Shown here in pieces: positions 52,998 to 61,808 of a stretch of 64,000 nucleotides of DNA. Within the stretch, counting starts at the first letter, position 1; each line of letters opens with the position of its first letter. Where the stretch lies: positions 1-64,000 of the forward strand of contig CAJTTD010000008.1 of NCBI GenBank assembly GCA_910579205.1. Direction: 5' to 3'. The translations under genes and the position numbers were made by a program. Origin of the DNA: an uncultured Christensenella sp. Lineage in GTDB: Bacteria > Bacillota > Clostridia > Christensenellales > Pumilibacteraceae. The notes below the pieces were generated by a model, which was given only the letters and a program-made list of their open reading frames with translations, ran no database searches and was not told the DNA's origin.

Positions 52998-53504
52998 TCA
53001 ATCCGAGCGACAGCGCCAATATTGTATTCCCCAATTTTCAAAGCTCCACTCGTCCGAATACGGGTTGCACTCGTAATCGATGTAAAACAGCGTGCAGCTT
53101 TGCAAGACGAAGTTTGTGGGGTAATAATCGATATTCAAACCTACGGCGCGCAATTTTTCGCTAAGAGCGCGCATTTGATCCAAAAGTTCGGGCGCGAGCT
53201 TGCCGCGCGAAATAAGCTCCGCCGCCGTCTCGCCGTCGATGTATTCCTTGAGTATGCGCTCACACGCTGCATCCCCGCCTATAAGCTCGGGCATGGGCAC
53301 TCCCGCCGACTTGAGCTTGGCGTAGTCGGACAGCTCCGCCGCGAACTTATCTCCGAACGCGTAATAATCGCACGGTTCGTGATGTATCTGTTTTACCACA
53401 AAACGCCGCGACCCGTCCGACACCAAATATGAATATCCGCCCTTGCCCTTGCCCAATAACTTTATCACGGTAAAATCTTTACCATTGACGTTTATATTTT
53501 CCAT
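52998..53504 (-). CDS. Minimal protein-kinase-like protein
   Basis: A 168-residue protein with a reduced kinase-like (RIO/APH) fold: glycine loop LGKGKGGYSYLV, ATP lysine in FVVKQIHH, LKEYIDGETAAELI hinge, catalytic-loop-like NIDYYPTNFVLQ with Asp and Asn, and a DFG-like YIDYE. It is much shorter than usual kinases (about 250), lacking most of the C-lobe. The target is unknown. The ATG at 53504 has a GAGGCGA site; the frame is open to 53534. Divergent from the AraC regulator gene. Confidence 0.7.
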   Translation of the reverse strand: MENINVNGKDFTVIKLLGKGKGGYSYLVSDGSRRFVVKQIHHEPCDYYAFGDKFAAELSDYAKLKSAGVPMPELIGGDAACERILKEYIDGETAAELISRGKLAPELLDQMRALSEKLRAVGLNIDYYPTNFVLQSCTLFYIDYECNPYSDEWSFENWGIQYWRCRSD

Positions 53505-53528
53505 GTTCGCCTCGAATATGCTATTTAC

Positions 53529-53557
53529 TTGCATTATACTACGATATAGGATATAAT
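53529..53557 (+). promoter_or_regulatory. Promoter of AraC-family gene
   Basis: TTGCAT (53529-53534), 17-base spacer, TATAAT (53552-53557). Confidence 0.65.
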
Positions 53558-53609
53558 TCTCATAGTATTATCGGTATTTCGAGACACAATACTATTGTTC
53601 GGAGCAAAA

Positions 53610-54497
53610 ATGAACATCGAAACAATGCACGAAACAAAGACGCACGGCACGCTCGCGTTTCCGTACGCCGTGTACAAGGGCAACATCCCCGAATACATCA
53701 AGTCGTTTCCGCTGCATTGGCACGACGAATTGGAAATTATCTATGTGGAGCGCGGGCGCGGCACTGTAACTGCGGGGTCGAAGCGCTATGACGTAAAAGA
53801 ACACGACATGATAGTCGTTCTGCCGCAGACCATCCATTCGATAGAACAGTACAAAAGCGAAAGCATGGAGTATTATAATATACTGTTCGACTTCTCGCTG
53901 CTCACCTATTCGACCAACGACGTCTGTTACGAAAAATACTTCAAGCCGCTGTACAATCACACCAAGCAGCCGCCGCCGTTTATGGAAAGCGGTTCAAAGC
54001 ACAATGCGGCGCTGCTTAAAAACGTGAAGTACCTTATTGAAAACCGCAAGAACGCGGCAAACGACGAGCTTATGATAAGATCGAATCTGTTTGAACTAAT
54101 GCACAAGCTCAACGAGATGTCCGCCGCGACGAGTTCGTCCGAACTGTCGCTCAAAAACAATTACGACAAACTGAAAAATCTGCTTGTGTACGTCCGCTCG
54201 CATTACGACCGCGAAATAAGTATAGCGGAAGCGGCGGAGATATGTTGGTTTTCGCCCAGCCATTTCATGAAACTGTTTAAGGACATGACGGGCAAAGGCT
54301 TTACGCAATACCTCATCGATTACCGTTTGGAAATAGCCGCCGCCCGCCTCGCAAGCTCGCGCGACAAGATAATAGACATTGCGCAAGCGGTCGGTTTTAA
54401 CAACACGTCGTATTTTTCCCGCGCGTTCTTCGATAAGTACGGCGCAACCCCGTCTGCGTATCGCGCCGCAGCGCACGCCGCCAAGCATAGCGATTGA
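53610..54497 (+). CDS. AraC-family regulator with cupin domain
   Basis: A 295-residue transcription regulator. N-terminal cupin-type sensor (HWHDELEIIYVERGRGTVTA, residues about 35-110; HWHDELE is typical of sugar-responsive AraC regulators), then a C-terminal double HTH (SIAEAAEICWFSPSHFMKLF; IDIAQAVGFNNTSYFSRAFF, PSAYR). The ligand is probably a sugar but no target operon is adjacent. The start at 53610 has CGGAGC; an in-frame TTG at 53595 lies before it. Confidence 0.9.
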   Translation: MNIETMHETKTHGTLAFPYAVYKGNIPEYIKSFPLHWHDELEIIYVERGRGTVTAGSKRYDVKEHDMIVVLPQTIHSIEQYKSESMEYYNILFDFSLLTYSTNDVCYEKYFKPLYNHTKQPPPFMESGSKHNAALLKNVKYLIENRKNAANDELMIRSNLFELMHKLNEMSAATSSSELSLKNNYDKLKNLLVYVRSHYDREISIAEAAEICWFSPSHFMKLFKDMTGKGFTQYLIDYRLEIAAARLASSRDKIIDIAQAVGFNNTSYFSRAFFDKYGATPSAYRAAAHAAKHSD

Positions 54498-54685
54498 CGG
54501 CGCGGATAGGCATGTAGATGTGCCGAGTACCGCGACCGATAAATAAGTTTAGCGTAAGTTTAACCGATCGCTTTGCGCTTGTTTCTCTATACCGACTGTA
54601 CGAGTGTTATACTTGGGGTTAGATATTAGTAAGAACGGGCATATGCTTATAGCGGACAAGCGGCGACGATATTGCGCTTTTTTAC

Positions 54686-54714
54686 TTGACACGGACGCGA
54701 TATAATGATAGAAT
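54686..54714 (+). promoter_or_regulatory. tRNA-Val promoter
   Basis: TTGACA (54686-54691), 17-base spacer, TAGAAT (54709-54714). Confidence 0.75.
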
Positions 54715-54756
54715 ATTTCTCGAAAGCAACCATCGTTGCAACACAACGATAGTCTC

Positions 54757-54831
54757 GGGCAATTAACTCAGCGGGAGAGTGCCACCTTCACATGGTGGAA
54801 GTCGAGGGTTCGAACCCCCCATTGCCCACCA
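54757..54831 (+). tRNA. tRNA-Val (CAC)
   Basis: Complete cloverleaf: acceptor GGGCAAT with ATTGCCC, D arm CTCAGCGGGAGAG, anticodon stem CCACC/GGTGG with loop TTCACAT (anticodon CAC), T arm GAGGGTTCGAACCCCC, encoded CCA. The region behind its 3' end is AT-rich and carries a restriction-modification pair. Confidence 0.95.
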
Positions 54832-54835
54832 GTCC

Positions 54836-54880
54836 AAACCTAAAACGAACTCCTTTTGTGAGAACAGTTTTAGGTTTTTT
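54836..54880 (+). terminator. tRNA-Val terminator
   Basis: Arms AAACCTAAAAC (54836-54846) and GTTTTAGGTTT (54867-54877) with further T's. Confidence 0.75.
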
Positions 54881-54956
54881 AACAGATATAACTACTCATT
54901 TACAACGAGATATACAACACAAACATTTTCGTCGATTATCGTTATAGGAGTATCGT

Positions 54957-55763
54957 ATGAATTATTGGACTAATTTAAGCGTAGAATTTGCATCGCAAAA
55001 AAATTATTTAGATGAATTATATAAAGTCTATCCTATTATTCCAAACATAAAAAGATCGCTTGACGAAAAATTGTGGAATGCTATTGAAACTGCATATAAT
55101 AACCATGATAATGTTAATTTGATAAAAGCATTGTTAAAATCAGAGCTGTTCCCCATAAAAGATTCTTATGTCGCATATCTTCGAAGAGATCCTAATTCTA
55201 TAGAACGCAATCCCAATACTATCAATAGAATAGCGGGCAACCTATATCAATATAGCTTAGATAAGATATATGAAAATTGCACGCAACCAAAAGAAACAAA
55301 CAGACAAATTGGTCCTATGTTTAAACGTTGGATCTCACAAGGCACATTGGGGTGCAAAATATATAATGATGCGGACGCATTCTTGTTATCGAAAGAAAAT
55401 GCCGTTTTGAATATTTCCGACGAAGGGATGAAAACATTTGCGGCAACAAATTTAGGCTATCGAAGATTAGATAAAGGGCTTGATTTTATTGCAAGATTTA
55501 ACGGCAAATATATTATTGCGGAAGCAAAATTCTTAACTGATTTCGGCGGGCATCAAGATGCCCAATTTGATGATGCCATCACAACCATAAAATCAGATCT
55601 TACCATTCCTAACTCTATGAACGCAGATGTAATTAAAATTGCAATTATGGATGGAGTACTGTATATTATAGGTAACAATAAAATGTATAAACATTTAAAA
55701 AATCATCCGGATCAAATAATTTTATCAAGCCTAATATTAAGAGAATATCTTTATACTTTATAA
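54957..55763 (+). CDS. Type II restriction endonuclease
   Basis: A 268-residue protein with a PD-(D/E)XK site D176-x12-E189-A-K191 (KGLDFIA then IIAEAKF), followed by TDFGGHQDAQFDDA, a pattern seen in type II restriction enzymes; the specificity is unknown. It is AT-rich, unlike the backbone. The ATG has a GGAG site. It ends eight bases before the methyltransferase start, giving a compact restriction-modification operon behind tRNA-Val. Confidence 0.83.
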   Translation: MNYWTNLSVEFASQKNYLDELYKVYPIIPNIKRSLDEKLWNAIETAYNNHDNVNLIKALLKSELFPIKDSYVAYLRRDPNSIERNPNTINRIAGNLYQYSLDKIYENCTQPKETNRQIGPMFKRWISQGTLGCKIYNDADAFLLSKENAVLNISDEGMKTFAATNLGYRRLDKGLDFIARFNGKYIIAEAKFLTDFGGHQDAQFDDAITTIKSDLTIPNSMNADVIKIAIMDGVLYIIGNNKMYKHLKNHPDQIILSSLILREYLYTL

Positions 55764-55771
55764 GGTGATCT

Positions 55772-56866
55772 ATGCACTTAGAGTTTGAAAATAAAAAACC
55801 CATTGCAGAAATACTAAATGATGCGAAAAAATATAACTACGACTATAAATTAAATACAGAAGACTCACTGTTAATAAAAGGCGATAATTTTAAAGGTATG
55901 AGTTTTCTTTTAAACAATGGTTACAAAAACAAGATCGATTTGGTTTATATCGATCCGCCTTTCAATACCAAACAAAACTACTATATATCGGAAAATAGAA
56001 GTAACACGATTAGTATGTCTAATGATTCTATTTTAGCATACAAAGATAATTTCTCTCTAGATGAATATTTGGAATTTATGAGAGAAAGACTTGTATTGAT
56101 ATATGAAATGCTTTCCGAAAAAGGAAGCTTATATGTACACATAGACATTAAAACCGGTCATTATATAAAGGTTTTATTAGATGAATTATTTGGTAGTGAA
56201 AACTTTAAAAACGATATCACTCGTATTAAATCTAATCCGAAAAATTTTGACAGAACAGCATACGGCAATCAAAAAGACATTATACTTTTTTATGTAAAAA
56301 ATAATAAAAAAAACATTTGGAACAATGTTTACATACCGCTGAATAAAAGAGATATAGAAAAACGGTACCCTAAAGTAGATAAAGACGGCAATTATACGAC
56401 TATCCCTTTACATGCACCCGGTGTAACAATAAACGGCGCTACGGGTAAACCATGGCGTGGGCTTTATCCGCCGGAAGGCAGACATTGGAGAACCGATCCG
56501 AAAGAGTTTGATATTTTAGATGCCAAAGGATTAATAGAATGGTCTAAAAACGGAAATCCTCGGATAAAAAAATATGTAAAAGACCATAAAGGAATCAAAT
56601 CACAAGATATATGGGAATATAAGGATCCGCAAAATCCTATTTATCCTACACAAAAAAATCAGAAACTACTCGAATTTATCATCCAAAAATCAAGCAATCC
56701 CGACAGCACGGTCTTAGATTGCTTTGCGGGCGGTGGGACTACTTTAACAGCATGTACAATTAACAAAAGAAGATGGATAGGTATCGACAATTCAAATCAA
56801 TCTATAATAACTATTCAAAAACATATTAAAACAAAATACGATTTTTTAGATTTATCCTATCAATAA
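55772..56866 (+). CDS. Beta-class DNA adenine/cytosine-N4 methyltransferase
   Basis: A 364-residue amino-methyltransferase, cognate to the preceding restriction enzyme. Motif IV DPPF at 61-64, catalytic; the target region spans about 150-270; motif X and motif I (DCFAGGGTTLTACTIN) are C-terminal, the beta-class order. DPPF rather than DPPY is common in N6-adenine enzymes of Mod type. The ATG has an AAGGTGA site. Low GC suggests horizontal transfer with the endonuclease. Confidence 0.9.
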   Translation: MHLEFENKKPIAEILNDAKKYNYDYKLNTEDSLLIKGDNFKGMSFLLNNGYKNKIDLVYIDPPFNTKQNYYISENRSNTISMSNDSILAYKDNFSLDEYLEFMRERLVLIYEMLSEKGSLYVHIDIKTGHYIKVLLDELFGSENFKNDITRIKSNPKNFDRTAYGNQKDIILFYVKNNKKNIWNNVYIPLNKRDIEKRYPKVDKDGNYTTIPLHAPGVTINGATGKPWRGLYPPEGRHWRTDPKEFDILDAKGLIEWSKNGNPRIKKYVKDHKGIKSQDIWEYKDPQNPIYPTQKNQKLLEFIIQKSSNPDSTVLDCFAGGGTTLTACTINKRRWIGIDNSNQSIITIQKHIKTKYDFLDLSYQ

Positions 56867-57340
56867 ATTTTTGATCGTGTATTTATTAATATAACAATAA
56901 ATAAATTTACATAATTATTCCCGCTTCCGCTTTATATATTCGCATGCCAATTTTCTTATAAAAAAGCAATAATGTTTTCATTTTTCTCCCGCTTATTCGA
57001 CATTACATTAAAAAAACAATTATCTTTAGCGCACTTAAATGGCCCGATAGAAGAGCCTTTAACTATCCTCACACTCAGAGCGCTTTAGTCAACTCACGTA
57101 TATCGATTTGTAGCGTGCTTATGTTTTACGTACTGTCGACGCCTTTGTCCGCTTGGAGCTTGCGGTTTTGTCGATCGTTTCTTTTCGTTTCGGCGGGTGC
57201 TTGTCCGCGCGGCGTAGCGGCGCGCTCGTTATATCAAGCAACCGCCGCAGGGCCACAATTCCGCTTTACGTTGTTATATGGTTGAAATTTAAGTGAGTTT
57301 ATAGTATAATTACAGCATATCAAAAGGAGCGTATCGTAGT
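56867..57340. other. 474-base gap after the second RM operon
   Basis: The left half is AT-rich and without ORFs. A GC-richer patch (about 57110-57265) with several short GC palindromes has no coding signal I can support. A promoter for the next gene is at the right end (TTGAAA 57282-57287, 17-base spacer, TATAAT 57305-57310). Confidence 0.5.
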
Positions 57341-57901
57341 ATGTTAAAAGAAAAACGAATTAACTACGCTATAGGTTTATTTTTTTGTATTTTGATTTTA
57401 AGTTTTATGTCTGTACCGTTTTTCGGTGATGCAACTTGTTATGAACTTTTAGAAGTATTTTCAATTATGCAAGAATTAGGAGAAAACAGCCATTTGATTA
57501 CAGCGGTCTATGCTTTTTTAATAATCAACTTAGTTGCAATTTGTTTATTAACTACGCTTAGTATAGTCGGTTTTGTATTAAAATGTACCAAATACAAACA
57601 AAGTAAATTCGAAAATATAATTTCGTTTATATACTCTTCAATGTTATTTTTTATTATTGCAAGTATGTTTATACTACTTATACTGAGTTTAATATGGCTT
57701 ATCAATGCCGAATTAAAAATGAAATACGGGTTTATTGTTTTGTTTGCTATTACCTATCTATTCCCGTATTTTTGTGCGACAAAGTTTAATTTTATATTTG
57801 CAATTTTTATGACGGTTTGCATTACATATATCGGGTTCATTTTCTTTGTACTTCACGAAAAAATATTCAAACCACTTTATTATAAAAACAATTCCTTGTA
57901 A
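57341..57901 (+). CDS. Small polytopic membrane protein, unknown
   Basis: A 186-residue membrane protein with four or five hydrophobic helices (residues 10-30, 52-80, 96-120, 128-146, 150-170). No family recognised. It is strongly AT-rich, like the neighbouring RM genes, and has its own promoter and an upstream AAGGAG about 12 bases from the ATG. It could be an accessory or immunity-type protein, but nothing in the sequence shows it. Confidence 0.65.
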   Translation: MLKEKRINYAIGLFFCILILSFMSVPFFGDATCYELLEVFSIMQELGENSHLITAVYAFLIINLVAICLLTTLSIVGFVLKCTKYKQSKFENIISFIYSSMLFFIIASMFILLILSLIWLINAELKMKYGFIVLFAITYLFPYFCATKFNFIFAIFMTVCITYIGFIFFVLHEKIFKPLYYKNNSL

Positions 57902-58449
57902 TCAGAATTTAGAAAATTCGTTTTAGATTACTCCTGCTCCACCAACCAACGGAAAACGCCGAAAGGCGTTTTTTGTTGATTGGCGCGCAATGTATCACGG
58001 GGAGTAGTGCGCCGAAATATTGCAAAACCCACATAAAAGCCCAAAATAAAACCGCCTAAAAATACAAGACATTGATTTACGGCGCACGGTCCGCTTAACG
58101 CTTGCGCCAAAGCTCGCCTGCGCTGTCTACGGGCATCTTCCCCTAGCCCACCGCCACGACACGCGCAAAAAGTGCGTCTCCTAATAAAAAATAAGCCGAC
58201 CGTAGATGATTTTCTGCGATCGGTCTATTTTTATATAATTATGAATATGCCGCCTACTCCCCGTTTTGGATTGTTAGCGCTTATTTTTTGGACTATCGTC
58301 CACATTTTGCCCCCCAAAAAACCGTTATCGAGGCAGTTTGCGTTTAAGACAGATCAAAGCTTCAATATGGTGATGCCGATAGGATTTGATATTTTTTCAT
58401 ATGTTTTATAATCCATTGTTCCGGTAAACAGCCATAACGCACTCCGCAA
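57902..58449. other. 548-base gap with GC-rich patch
   Basis: A GC-rich segment (about 57930-58165) lies between AT-rich genes. It contains a hairpin (AAAACGCC-GAAA-GGCGTTTT, 57954-57973) and the string ACTCCTGCTCCACCA (57930-57944), which looks like a tRNA 3' end but has no T-arm partner. No gene is called. Confidence 0.45.
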
Positions 58450-59223
58450 TTAATTTATCGTAACTTTAAACCTTGTTGTAACGCTTTGATTTGGAGACAG
58501 ACTTCCCATACTGTATCCGACGTCTGGACTGTACGCGGGATAATTTACGCTATTAACGTACACCGAGTTTTCTACAAAGGTAACGCCTTGCGGAATACTG
58601 TCTGTAAAGTTAATGTCTTTTATTTCCACATTGCCCTCGTTAGTAACGGTTATGGTATAGATCAGCGTTTCGCCTTTAACGGCGTACATCTTATCCACAC
58701 TTTTTACAACGCTCAGTTTATCGGAGATTACGTTAAATGTTACAGGTTCGGTATATTCTTTGTAGCGCACTTCTCCTCTTACCGGCTCCGTAACAACGTA
58801 CTGAAATTGGGAAACGTCTGTTACCGGCGTAACCGTCATCGGGTCGTTTATTTTCATATCGTATTCGACGGTAAGTGTTTCACCGGGATTTAAGTCGGGA
58901 AGAAAGAATCCGGAGATCATATCTTTGGACGGCAGCTCGGCTCCGTTGAGCTTAACGCTGCCCGCAACATAGGTAGCGCCGTTCGGAGTGGGGTTGCCAA
59001 TGAAATTATGCGTCAGCTTTGTTTCGGAGTTATTAGTAACCGTTACTTTGTTGTGAACGATTTCGCCGGGCTTTACCAAAGTTTTGTCGGTACCGAGAAC
59101 TTTCGATATTGCATACGACATAACCTCCGTGCTTACGGTATTACTTTCGATCTCTCCGTAAGTAGCGCCTTCGTTCGGTATCATTGCGTTGTAGGTTAAA
59201 CTTGATTGATTAGGTATTTTCAT
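58450..59223 (-). CDS. DUF11-repeat protein without signal peptide
   Basis: A 257-residue beta-sandwich protein. It has two DUF11-type domains (residues 45-125: PGEIVHNKVTVTNNSETKL, DLNPGETLTVEYD; residues 170-257: VKGETLIYTITVTNEGNVEI, TDSIPQGVTFVENSV, GSLSPNQSVTTRFKVT). DUF11 proteins are usually exported surface proteins, but this one begins MKIPNQSSLTYNA with no signal peptide or anchor, as in some spore-surface or exosporium proteins (inference). It is flanked by gene-poor DNA. AGGAGGG site. Confidence 0.8.
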   Translation of the reverse strand: MKIPNQSSLTYNAMIPNEGATYGEIESNTVSTEVMSYAISKVLGTDKTLVKPGEIVHNKVTVTNNSETKLTHNFIGNPTPNGATYVAGSVKLNGAELPSKDMISGFFLPDLNPGETLTVEYDMKINDPMTVTPVTDVSQFQYVVTEPVRGEVRYKEYTEPVTFNVISDKLSVVKSVDKMYAVKGETLIYTITVTNEGNVEIKDINFTDSIPQGVTFVENSVYVNSVNYPAYSPDVGYSMGSLSPNQSVTTRFKVTIN

Positions 59224-59800
59224 TATTCTACCCTCCTAAAAAACTACATAAAGGTTCTCTTTGCGAGAGCGCGATATGTAATGTTTTAACGTAGAGTATT
59301 TGAAAATTGTTATTTTATATGACGGCGCGAATTAAGTATTGCCATACTGTATCGTATGATTTATTGCTTGATCTTGTTCACAATTTCATATTTATCGGGT
59401 TACGCAAAATTCACTAATGCGTCCAAACGAAAAAAGTGTATGTACTACTCGAATAACACTATACATCATTATGTTGACGCGCACCAACGCCACGCGTATT
59501 TTCAATCATTTATAATGCTTGTAATGCTTGAAAATAAAATTATTTTTATTTGTCTTATACGCTTGCAATCATATTGTGTTCGCGCTATAATCACGTAATA
59601 CGGCTAATTTACATAATACCACATAGAGTATGCTTTAAAAGCAAGCTTAAAACCGCTTACGGCAATCCTCTTCACACTCGGGGTTGCGCTTTGATCTACC
59701 TTTTCTTTTCGTTATGTCGAACACTTGAAATAAACGCTCGTTTGTGATATTATGATCGTGCGATAAACAGCAATTTATTTCGGGAGCGAGGTAAGTATTT
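59224..59800. promoter_or_regulatory. 577-base gap with promoter of the cysteine hydrolase gene
   Basis: Mostly AT-rich sequence without a supportable gene. TTGAAA (59725-59730), 17-base spacer and TATTAT (59748-59753) form a plus-strand promoter for the gene at 59801. Confidence 0.55.
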
Positions 59801-60280
59801 ATGACAAATCAAGCATTGGTCGTGATCGATCTTCAAAACGATATCACAAAAAACTATAAGGACATAATCGACAACGTCAACGCCGCGATCGATCGAGCGG
59901 TCTCAAACGGTATCCATGTCGTTTACATACGACATTATAATCTCTCATCGGGCACGCGAACGTTTAAGCCCGACACACGCGGCGCGGAATTAGTATCCGA
60001 TCTGAAGATAGTATCCGAAAACATTTTCGCAAAAAGCAAGGGAAACGCCTTAACGAGCGAAGAATTTGCCGCTTTTATCGCCGATAACGACATAAACGAA
60101 TTTTACGTAGTCGGCGCAGACGCCGTCGCTTGCGTAAAATCGACTTGCTATAATATGGCGAAAAACGGATATACAGTTCACGTTTTGTCCGACTGCATTA
60201 CGAGTTACGACAAAAAGAAGATCTCCGAAATGCTGAGTTACTATGAGCGTGTCGGCTGCAAGGTCGAAACGCTGAATTGA
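59801..60280 (+). CDS. Isochorismatase-like cysteine hydrolase
   Basis: A 159-residue cytosolic cysteine hydrolase of the isochorismatase/nicotinamidase fold. The triad is D10 (VVIDLQND), K78 or K80 (FAKSKGNAL) and C111 (GADAVACVKSTCYNMA), with the characteristic A-C turn. The short form lacks metal-site extensions of nicotinamidases. The substrate is unknown. The Shine-Dalgarno candidate GGGAGCGAGG lies rather far upstream. It precedes the HNH gene by 29 bases on the same strand. Confidence 0.85.
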   Translation: MTNQALVVIDLQNDITKNYKDIIDNVNAAIDRAVSNGIHVVYIRHYNLSSGTRTFKPDTRGAELVSDLKIVSENIFAKSKGNALTSEEFAAFIADNDINEFYVVGADAVACVKSTCYNMAKNGYTVHVLSDCITSYDKKKISEMLSYYERVGCKVETLN

Positions 60281-60309
60281 TCGAATGATAAATTAAAAGA
60301 GGTTACATT

Positions 60310-61152
60310 ATGCCGCCTTTATTCTACATTACCGTCGCCATAATTGCAATCATCATGCCTTTAGGCATAGGTTATCTTGTACACCGTTTAACACAAAAAA
60401 AGTATAATAATTTTGTTTTACAAAACAGCGAATATTTAAAACAACTGACCGAGATCAACAGTCGATATAACTTTTATCCATATATAAATTACGATCAAAT
60501 CCATACATACGACAATGAAAAGTTTTACGACTCCGTTTCTTGCAAAGATTATTTGATTTATCAGTTACAATACATCAGTAAAAAATTATTTACTCAAATA
60601 AACAAAATAAACAGCAACAAACAACTATATACAAAATATCTCGCCGAGATAGGATCAATAGAAACCGGTCAGTTCCAAACTTCAATCGGAAAACTAAAGC
60701 GCGATAAATTAATCGAAATAGAAAAGGACTTAATATCAAAAAATACTCTTAGCGCACCCATTACGCAATTTTATTTGACTGTTAACCTATACTGTTCAAA
60801 GATCAACGGGCAAGTTTACAGTCAAAAATGTGAAATTTTTTATGTTGATGATATTTACTATCTCAATAAAAGATTAAACAATAAGAACGGTGATTTTTAC
60901 AATGACCGTGAGATATGGGACGCACTTTGCCGCGTCGAAAGAGGAAAAGTTACCAACAAAATGCGATTTTCTATATATGAAAGAGACAAGCACAGATGTT
61001 GTAAATGCGGGGTTTCCGATAGATATGCGCAATTGGAAATAGACCACATATTGCCGATCGCGAAAGGCGGCAAAACTAATTATGATAATTTGCAAACCCT
61101 ATGCTATAAATGCAACAAAGAAAAAGGCGATACTTACGCGAAATACCGATAA
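60310..61152 (+). CDS. Membrane-anchored HNH endonuclease
   Basis: A 280-residue protein with one N-terminal transmembrane helix (residues 4-24, ITVAIIAIIMPLGIGYLVH), a charged helical middle part, and a C-terminal HNH nuclease domain. The HNH has two zinc-type CxxC pairs (CCKCG and CYKCN) around the core LEIDHILPIAKGGKTNYDNL, with H-N-N positions intact (IDH, YDN, CYKC-N). HNH domains of this type occur in McrA-like and defence nucleases; membrane anchoring is unusual. GAGG site. AT-rich. Confidence 0.83.
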   Translation: MPPLFYITVAIIAIIMPLGIGYLVHRLTQKKYNNFVLQNSEYLKQLTEINSRYNFYPYINYDQIHTYDNEKFYDSVSCKDYLIYQLQYISKKLFTQINKINSNKQLYTKYLAEIGSIETGQFQTSIGKLKRDKLIEIEKDLISKNTLSAPITQFYLTVNLYCSKINGQVYSQKCEIFYVDDIYYLNKRLNNKNGDFYNDREIWDALCRVERGKVTNKMRFSIYERDKHRCCKCGVSDRYAQLEIDHILPIAKGGKTNYDNLQTLCYKCNKEKGDTYAKYR

Positions 61153-61808
61153 ACGAAAAGTCTGTGCTCAAAGCGCGGTTTTACCTAAAATAATTTATTG
61201 TTAATCAGCGTTTTCGCAATATACGTAGTTTAGCATATTCCCGCAAAGGGCTATCGGAGCATCAGTCGAGGCAACGGCGATTTAGATACCGGCATAAACA
61301 AGCTTGCAGATACGATCGTTTTGTCTATTCAATAATAGGATTCATTTTACTCTACTGTTTTTCCGTCAAACCGCAACGATCCTACATCAACGTCTTAATA
61401 TAGTGTTCGAATCGTTTTTTGTTCATCGAAGCAAAACCGCTACACTAATATGTATCGATTTTTACGCCTAAACTCAGTTTAATTTATATGAGACTAAATG
61501 ATGACAGAAATTTAGCGACGCGCTTGCTGTTGTTTGTAATTAAAGGCGCCGCGCAGTTTCTCGTATCGTTTTTTATCTTTGCACGATTAATCATCATTAA
61601 GTGTCTGTTGTACGTATCGGCGATATTAAACTTTAATTGCTCTCTTTTTATTCAAAAATAAAGCGACGATCCGCCGTCGCAAAACGATTTTTGACGTAAA
61701 TGCTACGAGCAATTTCGGTCTTTTACACCACACGCTTATTTAAACGCATTTCACAAGCATAATAACCGCGCGTCTGCTTATATTAGATTCGAGGCAGGTA
61801 AATTTATT
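61153..61808. other. 656-base gap, nothing recognised
   Basis: Low-complexity AT-leaning sequence. Both strands were read for tRNA, repeats and coding frames; only very short frames were seen. Confidence 0.5.

Noticed and set aside
57928..58110. A 60-codon minus-strand frame in the GC-rich patch.
   Set aside because: No ribosome site and a composition like the non-coding patch; its end overlaps the tRNA-like string.
58172..58411. A 79-codon plus-strand frame.
   Set aside because: No ribosome site, promoter or recognisable composition; likely chance.
59356..59598. An 80-codon frame in the gap before the cysteine hydrolase gene.
   Set aside because: AT-rich chance frame lacking a ribosome site.
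54832..61152. Tyrosine or serine integrase, transposase or direct repeat of the tRNA-Val end.
   Set aside because: Looked for as proof of an integrated element; none was found in the window.
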